A stretch of DNA of 64,000 nucleotides from assembly GCF_025499425.1 (NCBI RefSeq), contig NZ_JAIMCB010000008.1, positions 124,001-188,000 of the forward strand, written 5' to 3'. The translations under genes and the position numbers were made by a program. Positions 1 to 8,833 of the stretch are shown here, piece by piece. How positions within the stretch are numbered: position 1 is the stretch's first letter; each line of letters begins with the position of its first letter. The DNA comes from Acidiferrimicrobium sp. IK (GTDB taxonomy: Bacteria > Actinomycetota > Acidimicrobiia > Acidimicrobiales > Palsa-688). The notes beneath the pieces are model-generated. The model searched no databases. It saw only the letters and a list, made by a program, of their open reading frames with translations, and was not told the DNA's origin.

Positions 1-266
1 AGGAACCACCGGCAGGCCACCACGAAGTGCTCGAGGTCGCTCCAGTGATCGGGATGCTGGTGGCTGAGCACCACCGCGTCGAGCTGCTCGAGGGGGACGT
101 GGCGCTGCAGGTTGGACAGGGTGCCCGGCCCGGCGTCGAGCCACACCGTCACCCCCTCGCAGGTCACCAGGTAGCCGCTGCCGGCACCTCCGGGCCCCGG
201 GTAGCTGCCGTCGCAGCCGAGCACGGTGAGCGCCAGCGGACCGTCGTGGCTGGCGGCGGCGGTCAT
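1..266 (-). CDS. MBL-fold metal-dependent hydrolase (N-terminal part, runs off the left edge)
   Basis: The first 88 residues of a metallo-beta-lactamase-fold hydrolase. The motif SHQHPDHW matches the metal-binding HxHxDH signature of the fold, and the strand before it (VWLDAGPGT) is typical. The ATG at 266 overlaps the murI stop as ATGA, so it is translationally coupled to murI. In mycobacteria the gene after murI (Rv1339) is an MBL-fold protein acting on cyclic nucleotides; orthology rests on position plus fold. The C-terminus lies outside the window, so the second metal ligands cannot be checked. Confidence 0.85.
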   Translation of the reverse strand, partial: MTAAASHDGPLALTVLGCDGSYPGPGGAGSGYLVTCEGVTVWLDAGPGTLSNLQRHVPLEQLDAVVLSHQHPDHWSDLEHFVVACRWF

Positions 267-1072
267 TTCGGCACCCAGCCCTGGACGTCGCGCAGTTCGG
301 GCCCGAGCAGGCGCCGGCCCAGACGCTCGAAGGTGGCGGTGTCCCCCGACGAGATCCACGTGCGGGTGCCCTCCTTGGTTGCCCGGCGCCCCCCGCCGGT
401 GTCAGCCAGGATGGAAGCCACCTCGAACGCGGTCTCATCCGCGGAGTCCACCAGCACCACGTCGCGCCCGACGACATCGCTGATCGTGCGGGCCAGGAAC
501 GGGTAGTGGGTACATCCGAGCAGTAGGGTGTCCACCTCGGCGGCCCGGATCGGGGCGAGGAGCCGCTCGGCGAGGACATAGACCTGGTCGGAGCCGGTCT
601 CGCCCCGCTCGACGAACTCGACGAAACCCGGGCACGCCGCGCAGGTCAGGTCGACGGGTCGGGCCCGCGACAGCTCAGCGGCGGCGCGCTGGTATGCGCC
701 CGACCCGATGGTGCCGACGGTGCCGATAACGCCAACCCGGCGACTCGACGTGTTCTTCAGCGCGGCGCGCAGGCCCGGCTCGATGACCCCGACGAGAGGC
801 ACGTCGAACTCGAAGCGCAGCAGTTCGAGGGCTGCGGCGGCCGCGGTGTTGCAGGCCACCACCACCATCTTGACGTCGTGCTCGGCGACGAGCTTGGCGG
901 TGATCTGGCGGGCGAAGCGGGCTACCTCCTCGAGGGCCCGGGGCCCGTACGGGTACCGCCCGGTGTCGCCGATGTAGACCAGGTCCTCGCCCGGCAGGAG
1001 GTCGATCAGGGCCCGGGCCACGGTGAGGCCGCCGAACCCGCTGTCGAACATCCCGATCGGCCGGTCGTCCAT
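263..1072 (-). CDS. murI: Glutamate racemase
   Basis: Converts L-glutamate to D-glutamate for peptidoglycan in the cytoplasm. The start has MFDSGFGG. The two catalytic cysteines are visible in VVACNTA (residue 74 from this ATG) and LLGCTHYP (residue 187). The length of 269 aa is normal. A GTG at 1090 in the same frame would add six residues (MPTVGT), but the family normally starts near MDDRPIG. It is followed by the MBL-fold gene with a 4-nt overlap. In M. tuberculosis cysM lies just upstream of this gene pair; here cysM is 41 kb away. Confidence 0.95.
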   Translation of the reverse strand: MDDRPIGMFDSGFGGLTVARALIDLLPGEDLVYIGDTGRYPYGPRALEEVARFARQITAKLVAEHDVKMVVVACNTAAAAALELLRFEFDVPLVGVIEPGLRAALKNTSSRRVGVIGTVGTIGSGAYQRAAAELSRARPVDLTCAACPGFVEFVERGETGSDQVYVLAERLLAPIRAAEVDTLLLGCTHYPFLARTISDVVGRDVVLVDSADETAFEVASILADTGGGRRATKEGTRTWISSGDTATFERLGRRLLGPELRDVQGWVPK

Positions 1073-1361
1073 GGTGCCCACAGTAGGCACGGGCGCCGGG
1101 ATCGGGCGTCGTCAGGTGACGTGACCTGCTGCTCACGCCGGTGGCGCCACAACCGTAGGGGTGCGCCCGCTGTGCCGCGCGGTGGGGATGCCCTCGCCAT
1201 GCTGCTCGTGACGCGCTGGCGTCGGGGGAGCTCGGCGGTGACGCGGTGCAGAGCGCGGGGGATGGTGTCCAGGTAACATCAACGGGATGTATCAGCTGGC
1301 GGCCTGCTCCTGGCGCGCACCTTATGGGTCTTATGGCGTATAGCGCTGGGTCAGGCGGTCG

Positions 1362-2168
1362 ATGACCACCGTCGCCGAATACAGGGGCTCCAGGGAGCTG
1401 CTAGTCAACCTGACGCTTCGGGAGTTGCGCTCGAAGTACAAGAGGTCGTTCCTCGGCTGGACTTGGTCGCTGGTCAACCCGCTGGTCAACACCCTCGTCT
1501 ACACCGTCGTCTTCCTCGACTTCTTTCACGCTCACGCTGTAAAGGGCAGCCCGAGCGGACTGACGATCTACTCGCTGTACCTGCTGTGCGCGATGCTGCC
1601 GTTCAACTACGTGCAGAACACGGTTATGGGCTCGATCGGCAGCCTGATCGGCAACGGCAACCTCATTAAGAAGACGTACTTTCCCCGCGCCCTGCTCCCA
1701 GCTGCGACGACCCTCTCCAACCTGGTATCCCACGGCATCGAGATGGCCCTGCTCATCGTCATCCTGCTCGCCTTCGGGCAGTGGCGGGTACTCCCGTTCC
1801 TCCCCATCGTGGTGCTGCTGATGGTCGTCAACGCAATCTTTGCCCTTGGCATGGCGCTGATGTTCAGCGTCCTCAATGTCTATTTTCGTGACATCGAGCA
1901 TTTCATGGGGATCTTCTTCCTTCTGTGGTTCTACGGCACGCCGATCATCTATCCCCTCACTCAGATCGGCCACCACCCTGCGATCATGACGATCCTCAAG
2001 ATCAACCCGATGACCGACATGGCCGCCGCTTTCCGGGCGGTGATGTATAGCGGCACTTGGCCGCCGCTGCTTTCCACCGCCTACTTCGTGGCCTCCGCCT
2101 TCGTTATGTTCGGCATCGGCTACGCCGTGTTCTCCCGCATGGAAGGCCACCTAGCGGAGGAGCTGTGA
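1362..2168 (+). CDS. ABC-2 type permease, polysaccharide/polyol-phosphate exporter (Wzm-like)
   Basis: A 268-aa integral membrane protein with about six hydrophobic segments and the N-terminal signature of the family (RELRSKYKRSFLGWTWSLVNP). Family members export O-antigen, teichoic acid or other surface glycans together with a Wzt-like ATPase. The GTGA at 2165-2168 shows it was coupled to the next gene, which is that ATPase but is decayed. The permease is therefore either orphaned or powered by an ATPase elsewhere. The reading frame shows no damage. Confidence 0.88.
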   Translation: MTTVAEYRGSRELLVNLTLRELRSKYKRSFLGWTWSLVNPLVNTLVYTVVFLDFFHAHAVKGSPSGLTIYSLYLLCAMLPFNYVQNTVMGSIGSLIGNGNLIKKTYFPRALLPAATTLSNLVSHGIEMALLIVILLAFGQWRVLPFLPIVVLLMVVNAIFALGMALMFSVLNVYFRDIEHFMGIFFLLWFYGTPIIYPLTQIGHHPAIMTILKINPMTDMAAAFRAVMYSGTWPPLLSTAYFVASAFVMFGIGYAVFSRMEGHLAEEL

Positions 2169-3316
2169 CCACCATCGGCGTCTCCGCCGACAAGGTCTCC
2201 CTCAGGGCTCCTGCTGGTCCGCGAGCAGAACAACTCGCTCGAGGCGATCGTTCTCCGGCGCCGGCGGGTCTTCGCCTAAGCTAAGACTTCTTGGCGCTCA
2301 AGGACGTGAGATTCGAGGTCGAGTAGGGCGAGACCTTTGAGTTGGTCGATGGAGTTAGCGGCCCGGTTCCGCGGGAGCTGCCCCGCCGACAGAACGTCTA
2401 CCTGAACGGCGCCATCCTCGGCGTCAGCTGGAAGCATCTGCACAGCCGCTTCGACGAGATCGTCGACTTCGCCGAAATCGAGCAGTTCATCGACGAGCCG
2501 GTGAAGAACTACTCGTCGGGCGTGTACGTGCGCCTCGGCTTCTCCGTGGCGATCAACGTCGTCCCTGCGGTGCTCCTCGTCGACGAGGTCCTCGCGGTCG
2601 GCGACTAGGAGTTCCAGCGCAAGTGCAACGAGAAGCTCGCGCAGCTCTAGTCCAACGGCAAGACCATCTTACTAGTCTCCCACGAGACCATTTTACTAGT
2701 CTCCCACGAGACCATCGTCCTAGTCTCCCACGCGATGGCCAGCGTGAAGAACATCTGCGACCGGGTGGCGTGGTTTGAGCACGGCGAGCTGAAGGAGATC
2801 GGCGAGCCCCGCGACGTCATCGAGTCCTACACCGGGGCGGTGACCGTCGACCGCCACACCGACGAGGCCACCGACGTCGTGCGCTGGGGTACCGGAGAGG
2901 CCCTCATCGAGCGCGTCGAGCTGCTCGACGCCGACGACCGACCCGTCGAGCGGGTCCCGACCGGCGCCCCCGCCGCCATGCGGTTCCACTACCGCACCGA
3001 GCAGCCGGTCGAGCGTCCGGTGGTCTGTGTCAGCATCGACACCATCCAGGGCGTCCAGGTCACCGGGCCCACGATGCGCGACTCGGATTTCGTCCCCGAC
3101 AAGATCGACGGGGAGGGCTACATCGACATGCGCTGGGACCGCCTGCATCTGCTGCCGGGCACCTACGACCTGAGCGTGTCGCTGCGGGACTACACGCTCA
3201 TGCACATCTACGACTTCCGGCCCTACATCATGCGCTTCGACGTGGACCGGGGGATCATCCGGGAGCAGACCGGCGTCGTGTCGCTCGACCCGACGTGGGA
3301 CCACCACCAGCCCTGA
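2165..3316 (+). pseudogene. Decayed ABC transporter ATP-binding subunit (Wzt-like)
   Basis: The remnant runs from GTG 2165 (VTTIGVSADKVSLR). It shifts frame near 2205 (LLLVREQNNSLEAIVLRRRR) and back near 2285 (DFLALKDVRFEVE). In-frame TAG stops lie at 2324, 2606 and 2648. The stretch from GETFELV to RELPRRQNVYLNG lacks roughly 50 residues, including the whole Walker A motif. The signature (KNYSSGVYVRLGFSVA) and Walker B (AVLLVDEVLAVGD) remain. The switch/H-loop octapeptide TILLVSHE is triplicated. The last 193 codons from ATG 2735, covering the Wzt C-terminal glycan-binding type domain, are still open and could be translated as a separate protein. It cannot be a working ATPase. Confidence 0.9.
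2663..2734 (+). repeat. Three tandem 24-bp units within the H-loop coding region of the ATPase remnant
   Basis: Units lie at 2663-2686, 2687-2710 and 2711-2734. Units 1 and 2 differ by one base and unit 3 by a few. Each encodes eight residues (TILLVSHE, TILLVSHE, TIVLVSHA), so the frame is kept. In intact homologues this motif occurs once. Unit 3 is the most diverged and leads into the ancestral sequence (MASVKNICDR), which suggests the other copies are recent expansions. Confidence 0.9.
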
Positions 3317-3372
3317 GCTGGGAGGATGACCTCGGACAGGGGAGTCACAAGCTTCCTCGGTCCTCGTGTCAG

Positions 3373-4452
3373 TCACGCCGCTCCGTTCACCTCCACCCGC
3401 TCGAGCGGGGAGCTCGACAAGGCTGCGGTGAGGGCGCCACCGCTCAACGCTCGCCGGGCCAGTTCGGAGTCGAAGAAGTCGGCGACCGCGGCGTCGAGAA
3501 CGGGTGTCCAGGCCGTCCCGCCGGCTATCGGCGGGAGGTGGTCCGCTCCGATGAGCGACACGTACCAGACCGGTGCATGCACCTGTGCGAACACCGTCTC
3601 GCTGGACGTATAGGGGACCACGCTGTCGGCGGTCCCCTGCATGAGGAGGAGTGGCGGCCCGCCGGAGATCACCGGCCGGTCGATCGGGTCGGGGGCATCG
3701 GAGAACACCGCACGCACCCGGCTGTCCGACAAGCCCACCTCGTAGCCGACCTCGAGGGCCACGTCGGCCCCGTCGCTGTGCCCGGCCACCCCGACTTCGC
3801 CAGGCGCCACATGCAGCCCTGCGGGGTCAGCGGAGAGCGAGGAGATGACAAACGACACGTCGGTCGCCTCGTTGACCAGGTCGGCGCGGTCCAAACCGTT
3901 GCCTCGTGACGGGTCCTCAAGCGGGAACGACGGGGCGGCGACCACGTAACCCGACGAGGCCAGCTGCGACGCGAACCTCGCATACGTTGCAGGGCCAACG
4001 TCGTAGCCGTGCACGAACACCACCAGCGGCCACGGACCGGCCGCCGTCGGGTACCACACGGTGGTCGGCAGGCTCCTCGATGGTGCCAACACGACGCCGT
4101 TGCGAACCAACTTCCGGCTCGCGTCGTTCAAAGGCAGCATCACCGAGGTCACCGGAAGGTTGCGCACCGGCACTGTGCTGCGTGGCGACGACGAACCGGT
4201 CGAAGTGGGGCTGACACTCGGACTGGCCTCGGTGGTCGACGGTCCTGCCGGTTGGGTGGACCCCGGCGGCATGGGTGAGCCCTTCGGGCCGGGCGAGCGC
4301 GACGACACGACACGCCGGGAGGTCGGTTGAGTGGATCGCCACAGCACGCCGCCTCCGATCGCTCCGGCCACGAGCAGTCCCGTCACGAGCAACCCGGCGG
4401 CAGTTCGCCGGCGCCGGATGCTCCGCCGGCGGCCGGACGACCCGCTCAGCAC
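3373..4452 (-). CDS. Membrane-anchored or secreted alpha/beta hydrolase (dienelactone hydrolase/PAF-acetylhydrolase type)
   Basis: A 359-aa protein. An N-terminal membrane segment (GLLVTGLLVAGAIGGGVLW) follows a basic stretch (RRRSIRRRR), then comes a Pro/Ser/Thr-rich linker, then an alpha/beta-hydrolase domain from about residue 120. VVFVHGYDVG is the oxyanion-hole strand, GHSDG the nucleophile elbow (Ser), ADSVVPY carries the likely Asp and GADHLPP the likely His. GTG 4452 overlaps the upstream stop by seven nt (GTGCTGA); a longer open frame to 4779 runs antisense-like through the neighbouring gene and was not used. The substrate is unknown. Confidence 0.8.
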   Translation of the reverse strand: MLSGSSGRRRSIRRRRTAAGLLVTGLLVAGAIGGGVLWRSTQPTSRRVVSSRSPGPKGSPMPPGSTQPAGPSTTEASPSVSPTSTGSSSPRSTVPVRNLPVTSVMLPLNDASRKLVRNGVVLAPSRSLPTTVWYPTAAGPWPLVVFVHGYDVGPATYARFASQLASSGYVVAAPSFPLEDPSRGNGLDRADLVNEATDVSFVISSLSADPAGLHVAPGEVGVAGHSDGADVALEVGYEVGLSDSRVRAVFSDAPDPIDRPVISGGPPLLLMQGTADSVVPYTSSETVFAQVHAPVWYVSLIGADHLPPIAGGTAWTPVLDAAVADFFDSELARRALSGGALTAALSSSPLERVEVNGAA

Positions 4453-5423
4453 GAAGGCAACTGGTTGATGTCGTATTGGGTGTTGACCCACTCGTCTGGC
4501 ACGTACCCGGTCACCCCGTCGTAGGTGACCTGATCCCAATAGCTCTCGGTGCCATAGGGGCCGCTGATCGGCTGCCCGGTCACCTTGCACGCGACCGGCA
4601 CCACCGGGTCTGCCGGGCCCGGGCAGCCGAAGATCCCGCCGCCGTACGAGGTGGAGACGATCTCTGCGAGCGGGGTGCTCGACGTGCTCGGCGCCGACCA
4701 CACGTGCACCGTCGCGGTTACCTGGTAGACGTGATCGGGCCGGAACGGCTGCCCGTTGTCGACCGGGGTCGGGCCGCACTGGCTCGGATTGGCGACGTAG
4801 TTGGACGACATCTCCGCCGACGACGAATCGAACGTCGTCGTGGGGGGCGTCGGCGTCACTGACCCGGTGTCCCCGGTAGTCACGGTCGTGTCCGTCGTGT
4901 CCGTGGTGCCTGTCGTAGCCGTGGTGTCGGTGGAGTCCGTAGTCGGTGCCGTCGCCGCGGTGTCAGGGGCCACGTAGCTCGCCGACCCGCTCTGCGAGGC
5001 GACCAGCCCGCCCGCCGCATGACCCACCGCAGCGACGATGGCGATCGCCGAGACGATCCCCAACGCCATAGATCCCAGGCCGCCTATCGCGAACGCCCAC
5101 CAATACCGGACTGACCTATATCCTCGCTCCCGGGCCAGACGCGAATGACGGATCGCAGGGATCAATCCGAAAAGCCCAAAGAACAACGTCACCAAGATGG
5201 TTGGGGCCAGGCTCGGCAGGCCTTCCCGGGCGCCGACCGGGGGCGGCGGCGGGGTCTCCTCCCTCGGGGCAACGTCGGGGAATGGCGCGCCGCAGGAGGT
5301 GCAGAATCGCTCGCTCCCCTTCCGGGGATGGCCGTTGCCACAGGCTTCGCGCATCGCCGACCCGCACCGGCGACAGAACGCCGTGTCGTCGTCCGAGTGG
5401 TGCCCCGCCTCGCAGACTCTCAT
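4446..5423 (-). CDS. Double zinc-ribbon membrane protein with extracellular SH3-like domain
   Basis: 325 aa. Two CxxC zinc ribbons at residues 1-50 (CEAGHHSDDDTAFCRRC; CGNGHPRKGSERFCTSC) are followed by a proline linker, two membrane helices around FFGLFGLIPAIRHSRLARERGY and YWWAFAIGG..AIAIVAAVG, a Thr/Asp low-complexity spacer, and a C-terminal SH3b-like domain with paired cysteines (VHVWSAPS...DGVTGYVPDEWVNTQY). The start ATG 5423 has AAGGAGG nine nt upstream and matches the start of its paralogue at 8834-10045. It is divergent from the next zinc-ribbon gene. Inferred topology is cytoplasmic ribbons and an outside SH3 domain that could bind cell wall. Confidence 0.75.
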   Translation of the reverse strand: MRVCEAGHHSDDDTAFCRRCGSAMREACGNGHPRKGSERFCTSCGAPFPDVAPREETPPPPPVGAREGLPSLAPTILVTLFFGLFGLIPAIRHSRLARERGYRSVRYWWAFAIGGLGSMALGIVSAIAIVAAVGHAAGGLVASQSGSASYVAPDTAATAPTTDSTDTTATTGTTDTTDTTVTTGDTGSVTPTPPTTTFDSSSAEMSSNYVANPSQCGPTPVDNGQPFRPDHVYQVTATVHVWSAPSTSSTPLAEIVSTSYGGGIFGCPGPADPVVPVACKVTGQPISGPYGTESYWDQVTYDGVTGYVPDEWVNTQYDINQLPSC

Positions 5424-5609
5424 CCCTGGTCGCCCTCCTTCGCCCGACGTCCGAGCATAGGCGACGAGCATCTTCGCTAGGGGCTGCATTGCGTCCTGCG
5501 CACCTGGTCCTACGTCGCAGCACGCTTGAGCCGATGAGCCCGGAGAGGCTCGTACACCGGATGCAATGGTGCAATACTCGACGCCAGATCATCATCACCG
5601 GGGAGGGGC

Positions 5610-6544
5610 ATGATCACCGACGGGCGCTGCAATTCGTGCAGCTCGACGACGGCCACGACGGACCGGTTCTGCCCTCGATGCGGCACTTCGCTGTCTGCGG
5701 CGGGGTCCGCCTCGCGCGTCGAGCCACTTGCGGACCCGAGCGCGGCGCGAGAGGCGATCGGTGACCTGGCAACATTGTGGCTCGACCGAAGGGCGCGCCA
5801 CTTCACGGCGGGGGCCCTCGAGCGTTTGGCCGATGTCCTGGCACCAGGCGCAGAGATCGAGTCGCTCGCCGTGGCCCGCAACGACGCAGGAGGAATGGGC
5901 CTGCTCGCCCTGGGAGCCGACGTGCTGTGGTGGGCACCGCTCGACGACGCGGCTCCGCAGCCTCTCCCACTCGACTCCATCACCCGCCTTCGAGCCCACG
6001 GTCCCCAGCCCACGGTCCCCAGCCCACGGCCTTCCGGCTCGCGACTTCCGGCGGGGAGGTGCATCTGACAGAGGTGAGCCACCCTCTTTTCGTTGAAAGC
6101 GTCGCAGACGCTCTGGCGGACGAGGCGTCCGCAGAGTGGTGTGACCGCCCTCTTGCAACGATCAGCGACGGATCCGCCGTGCGGCCCCCGCAGATCGACG
6201 ACGCAGGACGTGCGGTCTGCCCATGGTGCGCAGAGCCCATCCGCCCCGAAGCAAAACGCTGTCCGCATTGCCGCAGCGCTCTGCACCCTGACGCGATCGA
6301 CGGAACAACCAGCGCAGGCGCAAGGGGGACCAATGGGTTTGCCATCGCCGGTCTCGTGTGCGGCCTGGTCGGTGGCTGGTTGTTCGCTCTGGTGTTCGGC
6401 TACGTCGCCAAATCACAGATCGCCCGACACGACGGTCGCCAGAGCGGCTATGGAATGGCCACCGCTGCCATCATCCTCGGATGGCTGGAGGCTCTTCTTA
6501 CGGTCGTTCTTCTCGGTGTCCTCATCAGCTTCACCACCAGGTAG
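5610..6544 (+). pseudogene. Zinc-ribbon DUF4190-like membrane protein, frame broken by a 14-bp tandem duplication
   Basis: The frame from ATG 5610 encodes a zinc ribbon (CNSCSSTTATTDRFCPRC) and a PH-like or short-chain domain, then runs out at 6068. The second half (EVSHPLFVESVADAL, a CPWCAEPIRPEAKRCPHC ribbon, and two C-terminal helices) is in another frame. The break coincides with an exact 14-bp duplication at 5995-6022. Removing one copy joins the halves into a single 306-codon protein reading LRAHGPQPTAFRLATSGG. The C-terminal helices (GFAIAGLVCGLVGGW..., GYVAKSQIARHD) resemble DUF4190. It may be phase-variable rather than dead. Confidence 0.8.
5995..6029 (+). repeat. 14-bp tandem duplication causing a frameshift
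   Basis: CCCACGGTCCCCAG occurs at 5995-6008 and again at 6009-6022, followed by seven further bases of the unit. Fourteen is not a multiple of three, so gaining or losing one unit toggles the downstream frame of the zinc-ribbon gene. Confidence 0.92.
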
Positions 6545-6603
6545 AGACAATCGCGCTCGGCGGCTAGGATCGAGCACTGCAACGATGAGTGAAGGGGCGA
6601 GAT

Positions 6604-7533
6604 ATGGGGAACTGTTCGACCTGTGGTGCCGTTGCACCGTTGGACAGCCGTTTTTGCGGTGCCTGCGGCACAGCGATTACGCCGGCTTGTCCCAAGTGCG
6701 GAGCTGATGTGCCGGGGGGGACTCAGTTCTGCGGCTCCTGCGGCACCAGCCTTGCCAACGGCGCAGCGGCAATGCCGGCACCGATGCCTCCCCCGGCACC
6801 GATGCCTCCGCCGACACCGACTGCTGCGGCTGCGGCTGCGGCTCCACCTGCTTCGGCGGCTGCCGAGTCCATCTGGTCTCCCCCTCCGGCTACCCCGTGG
6901 GCCGGAACTGCCGCTGGGCCGACACCTAGCTACGGCTCGAACCCTGCGCCGCCTCCGCCGCTTTTCGATGCGACACCGCCCGGACCCCCACCCGGCTACA
7001 GCGCGATCGGGGCCATCCCTTCCCACCCCGCCAAGCCGGCTGCGGTGGCGGGGTCCCCCGCCGAGTGGAGCACCAGGGCCGTCGCCTACCTCATCGACTT
7101 CGCCGTCCTCGCTGTCCCAGCGCTGTTCTTCTTCATTCTGGGCTCTGCGGTGTCGGCGATCTTCCTCATCCCTTACTACCTGTACGCCATCGGTGCAGGC
7201 GTCTTCCTCGCGGTCCAGGTCGGATTCTCGGGCGCCTCGCCTGGCATGCGGGTCATGGGCTTGCGTTGCATCAGCACCCGGACCGGCGAAGTGATCGGCG
7301 GGGGAATGGGGTTCGTGCGGGCCCTGTGCCACGGACTCATGGCGATTCCTTGCGGCATCGTCTTGATCGTCGACCTTCTCTTCCCCCTCTGGGACGCACA
7401 GCGCCAGACGCTCGCCGACAAGATGGTGTCGACCACGGTCATCAACGTCGCCAAGCAGCCGTTCTCACTTCTCCCGACGTCGATGGGCAAGCCGGGCATG
7501 CCGCCGTGGATAGCCGGCCCGCCGCAGCGCTAG
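6604..7533 (+). CDS. Double zinc-ribbon RDD-family membrane protein
   Basis: 309 aa. Two zinc ribbons lie in the first 50 residues (CSTCGAVAPLDSRFCGACG, CPKCGADVPGGTQFCGSCG), followed by an Ala/Pro-rich linker of about 100 residues. The RDD domain has three membrane helices: STRAVAYLIDFAVLAVPALFFF carries the Arg-Asp signature, followed by AIFLIPYYLYAIGAGVFLAVQ and LCHGLMAIPCGIVLIVDLLFPL. ATG 6604 has AAGGGG at good spacing; the in-frame GTG 6589 is the alternative. RDD proteins are proposed ion or small-solute transporters, but the role here is unknown. Confidence 0.82.
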   Translation: MGNCSTCGAVAPLDSRFCGACGTAITPACPKCGADVPGGTQFCGSCGTSLANGAAAMPAPMPPPAPMPPPTPTAAAAAAAPPASAAAESIWSPPPATPWAGTAAGPTPSYGSNPAPPPPLFDATPPGPPPGYSAIGAIPSHPAKPAAVAGSPAEWSTRAVAYLIDFAVLAVPALFFFILGSAVSAIFLIPYYLYAIGAGVFLAVQVGFSGASPGMRVMGLRCISTRTGEVIGGGMGFVRALCHGLMAIPCGIVLIVDLLFPLWDAQRQTLADKMVSTTVINVAKQPFSLLPTSMGKPGMPPWIAGPPQR

Positions 7534-7907
7534 TCCTTGCCAGTGCCGGTACCGCCGCCCTCGTAGCGGCGGCCGTCGCCGACCCGTGGCAGCCAGGGGG
7601 ACTGATGCCGCCGTGCCCGCTCCACGCGCTGACCGGCCTTTGGTGCCCCTTCTGTGGGCTGACCAGGGCGGCGTGGGCGGTGGGACATCTCCGCTGGCGG
7701 TTGGCGATGGACGCGAACCCGTTGGCGCCGGCCTATCTGGTCGGTGTCATCGTGTTCCTGTGGGTGTTGGCCGGCGGTCCGACACCGAGAGTGCGACTCG
7801 AGCTGCTACGAGCCGGCCGTTGGCTCGCCAGCGCAGGGGTGCTCGGTTTCGCCGTCGCCCGCAACCTGCCGGCGCTCGCAGTCCTCGCCCCGCACGGTCA
7901 CCCCTGA
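7506..7907 (+). CDS. DUF2752 membrane protein
   Basis: 133 aa with three to four hydrophobic segments and the DUF2752 hallmark CPFCGLTRA preceded by CPLH. GTG 7506 lies inside the end of the RDD gene, overlapping by 28 nt in another frame, so the two are likely co-translated. DUF2752 genes often sit beside RDD or zinc-ribbon genes. The function is unknown; the conserved CPxCGxTR motif suggests metal binding or a redox pair. An earlier in-frame start would be antisense to no known gene but lacks any family similarity. Confidence 0.8.
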   Translation: MDSRPAAALVLASAGTAALVAAAVADPWQPGGLMPPCPLHALTGLWCPFCGLTRAAWAVGHLRWRLAMDANPLAPAYLVGVIVFLWVLAGGPTPRVRLELLRAGRWLASAGVLGFAVARNLPALAVLAPHGHP

Positions 7908-7913
7908 CCCGCC

Positions 7914-8822
7914 TCAACTCTCCAGGAATCGTTCGAGGCCGGCGGCGATCGCCGCGGCAGCGCGCGCTTGCCATGCCGTCGACGACACCAGAGCGGCGTC
8001 GAGAGAATTCCGCATGTTTGCACACTCGATGAACACCTTCGGGACCGTCGAAAGGTTCGTGCCGCCAAGGTCGCCGCGAGGCTGGATCCCGTCGATCCCG
8101 TCGTATGAGCTCACCTGCTCACCTGTGCCTGCGCCGAACGCATCACGCAGGTCAGAGCCAAGGACTCGGGAGGCGCTGACGATGGCGTCGTTGGGACCGT
8201 CGGCGACTGGGATGAGGATGGCGTACCCGCGCCCTGACGCAGGGCCGCCATCGGCGTGAATAGACACCGCGGCGTTGGCGTGGGCCGCATTGCCGATCGC
8301 AGCGCGTTGGGTGACGCACGGCCCGACGCCAGTGTCAGTCGACCGGGTCAGAACCACCGTCGCTCCCTCCGCTCGGAGGTCGGCCGCCAGGTAGGAGGCG
8401 ACGTTGAAGTTGAACCGCGACTCGCTGTAGCCGGCGTCGGTCTCGGCCCCGGTCGTGTCACAGGACTCCTCGGACCGGCCGTTGAAGATCGGGGCGTTGA
8501 TCGTGGAGGGTTCGGTGTAATTGGCACCGTTGTGGCCGGGGTCCAACACCACGACCTTGCCCGAGAGAGGCCCCGTCGCGGCGGGGGCCAGGGTCACCGG
8601 ACCGCCCGCCGGCTGGACGGGTATGAGCGGCGGCGCTCCGCTGAGCACTGGGGCCGGCGTCGTCGTCGTGGGCGCAGGGGCGGGTGCACTCGGCGGCGCA
8701 GCTACTGGCGCAGTGACCGTGGCGGTGCTTGCCGAGGGACGGGGCGTGGTCAGGGGCGCGCTAGCGGTCCGAGAGCCGCCGCAACCGGCGGCCGTCCCGG
8801 CAGCGAGCAGAGCAATCACCAC
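7914..8822 (-). CDS. Exported N-acetylmuramoyl-L-alanine amidase (Amidase_3)
   Basis: A zinc amidase that cuts between MurNAc and L-Ala in peptidoglycan. Zinc and catalytic residues are visible in DPGHNG (His), SESRFN (Glu), SIHADGG (His) and FIECANMRN (Glu). The N-terminus is hydrophobic (VVIALLAAGTAAGCGGS), probably a signal peptide and perhaps a lipobox ending in AAGC, followed by a long Ala/Pro/Thr linker. GTG 8822 is used. A CTG at 8837, which overlaps the upstream TGA, would add TRRL and give a better charged n-region. It is last in the minus-strand chain, so it may open the wall for the surface proteins encoded upstream. Confidence 0.87.
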   Translation of the reverse strand: MVIALLAAGTAAGCGGSRTASAPLTTPRPSASTATVTAPVAAPPSAPAPAPTTTTPAPVLSGAPPLIPVQPAGGPVTLAPAATGPLSGKVVVLDPGHNGANYTEPSTINAPIFNGRSEESCDTTGAETDAGYSESRFNFNVASYLAADLRAEGATVVLTRSTDTGVGPCVTQRAAIGNAAHANAAVSIHADGGPASGRGYAILIPVADGPNDAIVSASRVLGSDLRDAFGAGTGEQVSSYDGIDGIQPRGDLGGTNLSTVPKVFIECANMRNSLDAALVSSTAWQARAAAAIAAGLERFLES

Positions 8823-8833
8823 TAGGCGGCGGG

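Noticed and set aside
2165..2734. Amber (TAG) recoding, because all three stops in the main frame are TAG
   Set aside because: TAA codons and two frameshifts also interrupt the gene near 2277-2284 and Walker A is deleted, so decay explains it better than recoding.
4453..4779. N-terminal extension of the alpha/beta hydrolase to 4779
   Set aside because: It runs through the zinc-ribbon gene in another frame and is Arg/Gly-rich; GTG 4452 gives a proper membrane anchor and a coupled overlap.
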